Source of the DNA: Stereum hirsutum FP-91666 SS1
Lineage: Eukaryota > Basidiomycota > Agaricomycetes > Russulales > Stereaceae
DNA: 64,000 bases
Reading direction: 5' to 3'
NCBI RefSeq assembly: GCF_000264905.1
Contig: NW_006763133.1
Coordinates: forward strand, 1,622,329 to 1,686,328
Positions within the stretch are counted from its first letter, which is position 1. Every line of letters starts with the position of its first letter. The translations under genes and the position numbers were made by a program. Positions 1 to 8,414 of the stretch are shown here, in pieces. The notes beneath the pieces are model-generated. The model saw only the letters and a program-made list of their open reading frames with translations. It had not been told where the DNA came from and did no database searches.

Positions 1-60
1 CATTGAAACGACACCCAGCAATGTGATTCATTCGTTCTAAATCACAAAACTACGCAAAGT

Positions 61-400
61 TACCAAAACACCCCCAAAACACCCCCTAACCCCCTAACAA
101 ACCAGAAACCAGCACCTGCTAGGCCTATCCTAGCATCCCTACTATTATTTCCCTGTTTTCCCCGATTTTTATCGCACCTAATACTACCCCAGTACACCCA
201 GTATCGTCCCCAGTACCCAAATCCCAGCCAAAACCCACCCAATTCATGTATACAGCACCCTACCAGCCTGCTACCCATCTACCCCCACCCCCTACCCATT
301 TTCCTACCCCCTATCCAGCACCCCAGCACCCCATCCCCGCCCTAGCAACCCCTACCGGGTCCCCAACCTGCCCCTAGAGCCCACCCGGTCACCCAAAAGC
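61..400. repeat. C-rich, G-poor tract with telomere-like units
   Basis: The plus strand here is strongly C-rich and almost free of G. Runs of five C lie at 71-75, 82-86, 90-94, 282-286, 288-292 and 307-311. The part at 82-97 reads CCCCCTAACCCCCTAAC, a degenerate form of the CCCTAA strand of the common fungal telomere repeat. The minus strand could form a G-quadruplex around 282-311. I see no gene here. Whether this is a decayed interstitial telomere-like tract or plain low complexity cannot be settled from the sequence alone. Confidence 0.5.
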
Positions 401-901
401 CAGCTAACCAGCCGGGCCAAAGCACTATAGGTCGGGCCACATCTAGAATGAACATTCTGGTGCCACACCTTCGAGCACAAAGCAGCCTACCCATTTTTAT
501 CCTTTTTGGGACGTTCTGAACCCGCTAACTAATTGTCTTCTTCCTTCGTTCGCAAACAGAAGTTCTCGTTATCAAAGTGCCACCTCAACGAGATGACCCT
601 TTGCTGACCGGTATATTGTGAGTGGGTGGGGAAGCGTGAGCGGCAGGAGAACGGCAAACTCCGTTCGTGATCTGAATCGGAGTTGAAAGCGCCACACAAG
701 GCTCTCCTGGTGCTCAGCTTCGAGCTGTAAACCTGCCTGGGTGAAAACTGAATCCACTATGTGAACACGTGACACCCATAACAGCGCAGCTCACCCATCA
801 CGTGTTCCATAGAACCGGGACTCCCACCCAGAGCAAGCATACTGACCTACTTTACAAGGCATGCCTCATCGCCTCCCAACCCACAAGTGCAGCAGAATAA
901 A

Positions 902-1016
902 ACCCACAAGGGCAACCGAATCAAACCCACAAGGGCGACAGGATCAAACCCACAAGGGCGACAGGATCAAACCCACAAGGGCGACAGGATCAAACCCACC
1001 AGGGCGACAGAATGGA
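902..1016. repeat. 23-bp tandem minisatellite, five units
   Basis: Five head-to-tail units of 23 bp begin at 902, 925, 948, 971 and 994. The core is ACCCACAAGGGCGACAGGAT followed by CAA. Units 2-4 are identical, and the first and last carry a few changes. A partial sixth copy lies at about 1022-1036. Because 23 is not a multiple of three, the array is open in more than one frame and gives short Lys/Arg/Thr-rich ORFs, which I take to be artefacts. The array lies just past the 3' end of the gag-like ORF on the minus strand. Confidence 0.9.
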
Positions 1017-1335
1017 CTCACACCCACAAGGGCGAGGAGCGAACAACACATAAGGCAATGGAACAACTCAACAAGTGAGTATAAGATTGCACATGACAAC
1101 ACAAAACTGGCGAGATCTGCCAAAAACAGAAAAAAAAGGGACCCTGAGAGCGAAAAAAAAAGGAAGGGGAAAAATAGTTTGGATGGCGATATATAATTTT
1201 AATGTCATTACAGAGGGAAGGATAGAGAACAAGATGGATGGGAGTGTAGTGGAGGATAAGCAAAAGCTGACTCATAAACAGGAACATTGAAGGGGATGAG
1301 ACAAAGAACAACAGGAGTTGGAAGATTTAGAAAAA

Positions 1336-2703
1336 TTAGGCTGGGCAATTACCGCTGGCAGCATGATGATCATCTCCACCACAAACTGAACACTCATCCC
1401 GAACATGAGGGGAGTGGTTGCCTCCGCACCTCGCAGGACCACCAAAGTTGAACTGAAAGCAATAGTCAAAGTCTCCGTTGATAGCGGAAAGGGTCTTGAG
1501 TTCAGGGTCGTAACGTGTGATGACGGGGCGGCCATGGACCGTGGTGGAATGCGTGCACTCGCTGGCGATCTCGTTCGGGCGACCACATCGAAGGCAGACC
1601 CGACGGTACGTAGCTCCAGGCTGGGAGGGGTAGGGCTGGTGACGGACAGTAGATGTGCGGTCTGTACGAACGGGGCCGGCGAATTGTAGCATGTCAGCCC
1701 TAATCTTCTGCAATTCATCCTTACTCGCTTTGGCAGCGACCTGCTGACGGACACCGGTCAAACGCGTCCACCAAACTTCAGCAACGTAGGAGAAGCATGT
1801 GGTGAAGTACGTGGTACGTTCGGCGATGTCGAAGGCTCGGATGGCGTCGAACTCGTCTTGGAAGTAGGAAAGATTGGACAGGACCTCGAAATGATTGCGC
1901 CAACGCTCGTAGACCTCCACATCTGATACCCCCTTCTGCCACTGCAACATATTCTTCCAGCATTCCTTCCAAGCCTCCGAGCCCAAATCCTCCTCCCTAC
2001 CGAAAGCGCCAACGTTGATGAGCGTGGCATTCCCTTTCGCGGTCCTGTACTTCGTGCGGTGACTCGCCGGGTTGGCGAGGAGTTCCTGTAGAGCGTGGTT
2101 GGAGAAGAGTGTGAGGGGAGGGCGAATGTCGTATCCTGCGAGGGTCGAGATTTCGGGGTGGATCACTACGGCACACTCGTAACTCGCCTTGTGCGTTTCC
2201 GCTGCACGCGTGAAAAGGGGCTTGTTTGCGAGGGAAGAGACAGCGACATGGGATGTACTGGAGTCGTTACCATTAGCACCGCCAGTCGCTGTGTTACCCT
2301 GCGAGACAATTTGTGCCGCAAGAGTTTTTGCTAGTTGATCAACGAGAGCACGATCGTGGGAAGGGAGGGATGCGAGAGACGAGAGAAGTGGTGTGGTGGC
2401 CGTGAAGGGCGATGAACTCGACCGCGGGCGACTGCCGTAGAGCGGTGAAGTCAGGCCGAGGCCGCCGTTTTGACTGCTGGTGTTCGCTGAGAGCGAGTGG
2501 CTTGCCGTGCCCGTGTGCGCAGCGTTCTGTGAGCTGAGGAGGGATGTCGCGAGAGGAGAACCGACAGTCGTGGGTTGGTTGGCAGCGTTGCCATTTTGGG
2601 CCGAGCCAGTAGACGCTGGAACTCGCGCGGACAGCGCATCTTGGGGCGTCGGACCCGGTACCGAGTGCGCAGAGCCATCGGGATTGGTGGTAGCCTCAGC
2701 CAT
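1336..2703 (-). CDS. Gag-like zinc-knuckle protein of a retroelement remnant
   Basis: A single uninterrupted ORF of 455 codons, odd in a window where most genes carry introns. Residues 1-170 are Ser/Thr/Ala/Gly-rich and look disordered. Residues 170-330 are better folded, with Trp and aromatic residues. The C-terminus is cysteine-rich: C370-x2-C373-x9-C383, then C415, C426, H430 and H433, and finally a knuckle-like C438-x2-C441-x4-H446-x6-C453. Low-complexity N-terminus, helical middle and terminal Cys/His knuckles together resemble the gag-like first ORF of DIRS-type or related retroelements in Agaricomycetes. No reverse transcriptase, RNase H or recombinase follows downstream (below 1336), and no LTRs were found, so this is a truncated element or a domesticated gag-like gene. 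The family assignment is an inference from composition and knuckles. Confidence 0.55.
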   Translation of the reverse strand: MAEATTNPDGSAHSVPGPTPQDALSARVPASTGSAQNGNAANQPTTVGSPLATSLLSSQNAAHTGTASHSLSANTSSQNGGLGLTSPLYGSRPRSSSSPFTATTPLLSSLASLPSHDRALVDQLAKTLAAQIVSQGNTATGGANGNDSSTSHVAVSSLANKPLFTRAAETHKASYECAVVIHPEISTLAGYDIRPPLTLFSNHALQELLANPASHRTKYRTAKGNATLINVGAFGREEDLGSEAWKECWKNMLQWQKGVSDVEVYERWRNHFEVLSNLSYFQDEFDAIRAFDIAERTTYFTTCFSYVAEVWWTRLTGVRQQVAAKASKDELQKIRADMLQFAGPVRTDRTSTVRHQPYPSQPGATYRRVCLRCGRPNEIASECTHSTTVHGRPVITRYDPELKTLSAINGDFDYCFQFNFGGPARCGGNHSPHVRDECSVCGGDDHHAASGNCPA

Positions 2704-3292
2704 TAGAGATTCTAGGGTAATATTAAAGAGATATAGTGTAGAGAGAGTGTAGAGGCTGAAAAAACGAAACCCAGAGGCCGGATGGTCTCTGGAAGCTCTG
2801 GTGGTCGAGGAAAGAAAGAGCGTGAGAACTTCACTTGCGCTCGCCGACTATTTTCTCGAGCGGCATTGACTCGCATCCGGCCGACAGACTTACTTAGCTC
2901 ACGTAAGAGCTATTACCTCGTTCCTCGGCATCGCACTGACACCCGGCATTTATCACAGAAAACAAAAATGTGCAATGCAGGTATTTGTTGATATCCCAAT
3001 TGGGCCAGTGCAGCATTGTAATGGCGGCCATTTTCTGGCTCAGTGTGGCAGTGCGTACTTTACGCCAGACATTACAATGGAGCTCGACGTCCTTGCCGCA
3101 CTTCATTATAATGGCACTACATGGTCTGGTGGATCCCGATCTCCAGTCCATGACGGATTGCATGCCAAATGAAGAGAGCAAGAGATGGTATTTGAATCAT
3201 ATCAAGGACTCCGTATTCACAATGGACACGAAAGCACATGGTGTTCGCTCTTTCCACTTTCAGTCAAAGTAGCCCGCTAACTCATGCTCTAG
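2704..3292. other. Upstream region of the gag-like ORF; no clear gene
   Basis: Several short ORFs of 65-100 codons overlap on both strands at 2894-3272. None shows a recognisable family or a convincing splice model. Part of this stretch may be the 5' portion of the decayed gene that continues at 3293, since an AG acceptor-like site lies at 3291-3292. Confidence 0.3.
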
Positions 3293-3715
3293 GCTCATCC
3301 TGAAGCCAATAATCCTTCTGTTCGCTATTCCTATATCGATTCCGAACCAGGGGTCCTCTGGCTCATCATTCGCTGGTGGTCCGGCGGCGAATCAGACTAC
3401 TACTTCGATTTCATTGACCATCGCACTCGTGGCATAGTGACGCCTCCAGCCGACCTTACGGTGAAGGTCAACGAGGTTGGCAGCTGATACGAGATACGCA
3501 CGTTAGAGGTCAACATCGTGCGAGCCCGCAATCATACTACCCCGTTTGGTAATGGCGAGCAGCGCTATGTGGTGCCGGCTGGTTCGAGGGTCAGGTTTTA
3601 TCGCACTGGCAAGAAGAAGGCGGTTGTGGAGATTGTTGCACCTTGAGAGATGCCTGAGGATGAGGATGAGGGGGAGGTCCTAGTTGTTGCCGCTAATGAT
3701 TTCACTGGTTTGTGA
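3293..3715 (+). pseudogene. Decayed ORF with in-frame TGA codons, family unknown
   Basis: One frame stays open for 140 codons apart from two internal TGA codons (3485-3487 and 3644-3646), and then ends at a TGA (3713-3715). The encoded text is protein-like: a Trp/Asp/Tyr-rich part (WLIIRWWSGG), then RVRFYRTGKKK, then an acidic stretch (EDEDEG). There is no ATG in frame after the upstream TAG. All three stops are TGA, which is what C-to-T change at CGA arginine codons would give. I do not recognise the family. It could be a relic of a mobile element or of a host gene. Confidence 0.35.
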
Positions 3716-4790
3716 TCGTTGGGCGATTATACTCTCTGTTACTACCTTGTCCCGTCCTATTATAATCTGCCCGATTGTTTCCATCCATGCTGTCTGGTTT
3801 GATATCGCTATGCCTCCTTCCGCTTCTCGTCTATACGTGTATGTTCTCATCCTTATCTGAACTACACCGGGACTGCTGGTGATCCTAGCTTGCCCTCCGA
3901 CTAACTACTTGCATCTGGTGAGATCAACAAACCAAGTAAAAGCCATATATTCAATGCCAGCGATGCTAGGCTCGATACGAACTTGATGATCGCATCGCGT
4001 AGATATATATCGTTCGCGGAGTGCAAAGACAAGGTCGTCCATGTGGCAAGGTTGGCTCACAATAACGGTCGTGTTTGTGCGCACGTGGATCGAACCTAAG
4101 ATCTCAGGGACGACTGATGTCAGCACTTGATTGCTGAAAATGAGCCCAGTCTTTGTACTTTGCAGATCAGACATCGAGGACTTTTCTCAGGAAATTTGTA
4201 CGCGTTGGGATCAAACCTCGTAACCAGTATGCATCCCGCCTATCCTACCGCATCCTTTAGGCTAACCTTACTCGGCTAGTTTTGTCTGCGACATTATCGC
4301 TGCATGGCAAATTCTGAAAATATTTGTGTGTACTCTATAGCCTCCGTGAAAGAGGTTTTTTTAGAAGAGTGAGCTGCAAAACTACCCGGCTCATGCTGCA
4401 GCGCTGTCCAGACAGTGCCACGTTGTGCAGAATCTGGGCTCCGCAAACTCTCTCATGCTTCGGTCCGGCCGATGCCGAGGCTGACTCTAATATAAACCTC
4501 CAGCGACCAAATGCAACAACTTACACCCAACTGTCTTCACTCTCTTCGCTCCAAGAGTACCACTGATACATTTGCCAGTCGTCCTGCTTTATCGTTGCTC
4601 ATCTTCAAATTCTCCTCCTCCCTGCCATTGCTCCCTCCCACCCCGATCTACGACCGTGCTCTCGTCAAGCCCATTCGTGATCAATTCTAGCTTTCGCAGG
4701 TTGAGAGCTCCTACTCTCATGTGTGTCCCGTCCAATCCCCACTGACTATCGTCCTAAATGAAGCCAGCTCTTTGGTTCCAAGACTCGCGA
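3716..4790. other. Intergenic; one TATA-like site, no gene seen
   Basis: No protein-coding signal was found. A TATAAA at 4491-4496 is followed by CT-rich sequence, which could drive the weak gene model starting at 4792. Two tRNA B-box-like words occur on the minus strand (about 4085-4100 and 4200-4225), but neither folds as a tRNA. Confidence 0.4.
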
Positions 4791-4791
4791 G

Positions 4792-5425
4792 ATGGCTCAG
4801 GCTGGTCGCTCTGGACAGTTCCTTGGATCGTCCTCCGCCCTTTTCCCTGGACAATCGATGGGCGACTTGTATTTCCAAGATTACTTCACAGCAGGTCCAC
4901 CCGCACCCCCCAACTTCTATGCGAGAGTACACTGTGAATGCATAGCTCGCAGATGGAACATAATTACGACTACCCGAAGCGTTCAGGCCCCTGGAGGACA
5001 ACAGGGAGCAGCTTGGGCGTGGACAGGCCCCGGACCAATCCTCAACTCCGTATTTGTTGACGATCAAGGTGATTGGCTTAATGGGGGTATCAATGTGAGC
5101 CTTGTTGCGCTCGCTAGCCGCCTTCAACTGCTAACTAATCGATGTTCAGGCTTTAGGACTGCTAGGGTTAACAATGTGGGTGATCGGGGGTGTGCCCGTG
5201 TGGGGGTAGCGTATTCCGTGGCACCATACTACGGTCATGAGACGCGCCACTGGACCTCTGGTCCTCCAGATTCTGCCGTTACACTACCACGAACACGAGA
5301 AACGCCAGGCGGGCCAGCACGTCGGAATGCCTCTTCTCGAGATCAATGCAGGACGTAAGCACCTGGTGTTACATGGGAGGGTTAAATATTCTTTGCAACA
5401 CCAGTCGTATCGGATGTATTTGTAA
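4792..5425 (+). CDS. Weak gene model, hypothetical protein
   Basis: From ATG 4792 a frame stays open past a good intron candidate at 5093-5148 (GTGAGC...TTCAG). The first exon (about 100 aa) is rich in Gly, Pro and aromatic residues and carries FQDYFTAGPPAPPNFYA. Splicing gives a hydrophobic stretch that could span a membrane (ALGLLGLTMWVIGG). To continue, a second intron near 5206 would have to be only about 36 nt long, joining to a His/Glu-rich tail (LHYHEHEKRQ) that ends at TAA 5425. That intron is shorter than any convincing one in this window, so the 3' half is uncertain. I do not recognise the protein. A TATAAA at 4491 is compatible with a transcript with a long leader. Confidence 0.3.
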
Positions 5426-5685
5426 AGTTTGGAGCGGGAGCATGATCAAAGGCACGACTGGGTCTGTACTATCAAGTCACAGGACGAGTGTAACCCGGCA
5501 GATGGCAGAATAAGCACAAGTGGTACAGATCGTGGACAGAAGTAAAACTGGGAAATTCCTGTTCCGTTAGGACAGGTCTTGAGACGAGCTTTGTCACAGC
5601 GTCACGTCACGCCTCTTCGGTGGCGGTGGCGTCTTTTTGCTGGGAGCCGTCGCTCGAGATTTTTGTTACGGTCACTCGTCCTCCA

Positions 5686-5719
5686 AGGACCCCTGCGTAT
5701 GCTGACAGAGGTCCCATCC
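5686..5719 (+). repeat. Left terminal inverted repeat of the MITE
   Basis: 34 bp starting AGGACCCCTGCGTATGCT. It matches the reverse complement of the right end at all but two positions (19 and 22 of the repeat). The host duplication GTCCTCCA ends at 5685, directly before it. Confidence 0.9.
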
Positions 5720-6043
5720 GAAAACCCCCAAAAGCGGTCGTTTTCGTCGCACGATTTTGGGGGTGTTTTCGTCGCATCAGGGATGGGACATCGGATTTTT
5801 GGCCATTTCCGTCGCACGTCGGATGGAACATCGCTCCGCATAAGGCCTTCCCAAACCCTGGTCATCAAAAATTTTCCCCAAATCATGTTTTTGGCCGTGT
5901 TTGCCAAGTTTTTACCCCATTTTTTGCGGGCCCGAGAGACATTTTCGTCGCATAACGGGATGGAACATCAGCATCGAAAAGCCGTTTTCGTCGCACTACG
6001 GATCGGACGAAACACGATTTTTCGCTCAAAATTCGTCGCATCA

Positions 6044-6077
6044 GGATGGGACCTCCGTTAGCATACGCAGGGGTCCT
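6044..6077 (-). repeat. Right terminal inverted repeat of the MITE
   Basis: 34-bp partner of the left repeat, in inverted orientation. The second copy of the 8-bp host duplication follows directly at 6078-6085. The last internal GTCGCA word (6030-6040) sits only 3 bp from its inner edge. Confidence 0.9.
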
Positions 6078-6085
6078 GTCCTCCA

Positions 6086-8414
6086 TCACTCTCGATTCCC
6101 GGTGTTTCCCGGTCATTCCGTCTCGTTCCGGCCTCTCTGCCTGTGTTGTGCAGTGCTCAAATACTGAAGTACTGACAAGTCTGAACAAACAAATGTGGGC
6201 TGAATACGGCCTACATTCTTCCACCCGTGTGAGCGATTTAATCTCGAGCCACGGGCATGCCATGCTCGTTCTTTCCTTGAACGCAGGTGAACGTGGTGTG
6301 AGCTTTAAACAAGTTTTGTGGCGTTTTCGCCACAGCAAGGGTTGCCTGTTTTTTTTTTCAGGGATGCTTGGACAAGAAAGCCGGTAAAAAGACGCATTAT
6401 AATCAGTTGGCCAGCGCTGTTCGATCCGAAGGAACAGGTCTGGCCCGGAGGGCGTGGAATGGAAAAAAGACGCTACAGTAACGGTGTGACGTGACGTGAC
6501 TGACCGTGACCGGGCGCGGAGAGCGCGAGTTTGGCCATCGGAGTGTGGCGCCGCTGCATGGAGGGGCCGCTTGGCTTACATTCGAGCATGCAGGTGTATC
6601 GGGGGGACTGGATTTTGCAGGGGGTGCTCAAAGAGTGATAGGTAATTGTATGTAAGGTATCAAACATATTTTATTACAAGTAGGTATACAAGTGGAGGTG
6701 GTGTATATGTGCTACTTGTGTGCTTGTAAGGGGATCAGTATGAAACATACAAGACGGCCGCGAAGCGGCCTGGAAAAAATAACGCATCTTCCTGGAAGTA
6801 TACAGAATATACAGAATGATGCTAGGCACGAAGCGGCGGCCTGAAAGAGCAACGAGGAGAGCTGGGATCGTCTGAGTGTGGGCGGGTGGCGGGAGGTGGC
6901 GAGCTGTGTGACGCGGGCGGAGGGATCGTCTTTCAATCTAATCGTATCGTCTTTTTTGCCGTAGGAAGGTCTCTTCGGGACCCTGCTGTTTGGGTTGTCG
7001 TGCCAGCCAAACCGCTCGCAAAGCAAAGGCGAGGAGGGAAAAAGATGATCCAAAGGATCAGAAGACGATATAGCCGCGGGCGCTCAAGCGGTAAACGAGG
7101 CGCTGTCCATCAATCTTATCGCTATTCGGCAGCTTCCAGATACCCCGGCATTACCTCAAATCCATCAATCATGTCACGCCGGCCAACTTCGAAGGATTTC
7201 TGAGCTGTTTTCATTGCTAGAGGCCCTCCTCCTCCGATACGAACATACAAACTAACTACCTAGGTGCCACCCAAAGATGTTCCCGTTACAACAAGACGCT
7301 CCCGGCACTTGCCGCGTGACAAGAGCGTCTTTTCCTCGGAAGAAGCTACATTCCGCGTATGACTCGGGTTGCAGCTAGATCGCAGAAGGCCGAAAACGCT
7401 GTGGATGAGCTGCATTCTCACTCTTCGAACACCATTGCATGCACTCATTTGTACCACCTATGACCCGTATCGCATTCGCTCGCTTACTCACATCTACAAT
7501 GCTTTACTGGATCGCGCCAACAGCTACAAAGTAGCCCGCAATTGACTGGCTGAAACGCCGCCCATACCACGCGTAGCCGATGTATGTTGCAGTAGGTTGC
7601 AGTCTTTCTGTTGCAAAGTCTGTCCTTCTGACCAGTTTGCTGCTATTTTAGGCGCCCTGTAGGGCCCTATATATAGTATCAATGAAATCTCACAATCATC
7701 AGCCACTTTCCCAGCTGTGCAGCGGAGTCGCCTGCTTGCCGTTGCTTCGAGTTCAGCAGCCACGAAGAATATTAGTATCGCTGGTTCTCTCTCTCCGACA
7801 CAAGGATATTGATGTACGGGCACGCCGGACAATCGAGTCAGCGTCTACCTGGTAATCAGCCTTCATTCTAACCTTTGGATCACAGCATGGGAAACCTGGT
7901 CACCGCCCTCCCTCGATCGCTCATCTCGGTCTCCTGTCGCATAGTCTTACGGCTTTGAGCAGGTTAATGGCATGTACTCGTCTTTAATTGTACGACAGCC
8001 GGACGTATATCTACTGTTGGAAGGGCTTCCTCTACATGTTGAACGAACACGATTGATCGTTTTCATAGTGGTTGAGACACCCGTGGACCGATGGGGTTTG
8101 ATACCCATTGGTACCCTATGCTGTGCTGGTGCCGGTAGGCTATGTATAGGGCAGGTCCTGGGAGCACAGGAATCGATTCGGCCCTACACGCTTGGAACCG
8201 CTTTGGCGGGCCCATCAACGAGCGCTCGCAGTCATCATAGAACAGCACAGCCTGAGTGGCGTAGGGCATCGTACAAAACCGTGGCAGCCTGAAACACGAA
8301 ACGTTTGCCATACATTTCCCTCGCTTCTCCCTCGTTCCCTCGCATAAAGATCGTCGCGCTTTGTCTTCTGCTCGCTAGTCGACCACCTCCTCTTGCTTGA
8401 CTAGTCTCTTTGCG
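6086..8414. other. 2.3-kb gene-free stretch upstream of chitin synthase
   Basis: No convincing gene. Small ORFs exist on both strands without splice or family support. A TATA-rich word (TATATATAG) at about 7670 precedes a short ATG at 7811 with a donor-like GTAATC 40 nt later. This could be an upstream leader exon or uORF of the chitin synthase gene, but no coding continuation was found. The 200 nt before 8415 are pyrimidine-rich, as is usual for basidiomycete 5' leaders. Confidence 0.4.

Larger units (their letters stand above)
5686..6077. mobile_element. Non-autonomous hAT-like miniature transposon (MITE)
   Basis: A 392-bp element is bounded by 34-bp terminal inverted repeats that match at 32 of 34 positions (5686-5719 and 6044-6077, outer end AGGACCCCTGCGTATGCT). 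It is flanked by a perfect 8-bp direct repeat GTCCTCCA (5678-5685 and 6078-6085), the target-site duplication. An 8-bp duplication is the hallmark of the hAT superfamily. There is no transposase gene, so movement would need an enzyme supplied elsewhere. The interior holds six same-strand copies of TTTTCGTCGCA (allowing one or two mismatches) and several GGATGGRACATC words. The intact duplication and near-identical ends point to a fairly recent insertion. The longer ORFs reading through the element have no support as genes. Confidence 0.88.

Noticed and set aside
861..1196. Lys/Arg/Thr-rich ORFs over the minisatellite
   Set aside because: Two frames are open only because the 23-bp unit has no stop in any of them. 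Composition is repeat-driven.
3485..3487. In-frame TGA read as selenocysteine
   Set aside because: Fungi of this group are not known to have selenocysteine insertion machinery, and the ORF lacks other signs of being a working gene.
4060..4260. tRNA-like words (GGTTCGATCC, GGTTTGATCCC) on the minus strand
   Set aside because: The T arms do not pair and there is no acceptor stem or anticodon arm. At best a decayed tRNA-derived repeat.
5579..6061. ORFs of 74-160 codons on both strands in this stretch
   Set aside because: They run through the terminal repeats and internal words of the MITE and have no family marks. Repeats open in several frames explain them.
7811..7970. Short ATG exon with donor-like GTAATC, possible extra 5' exon of chitin synthase
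   Set aside because: The only joining intron would be about 34 nt and the frame stops soon after. The protein from 8415 is already complete.
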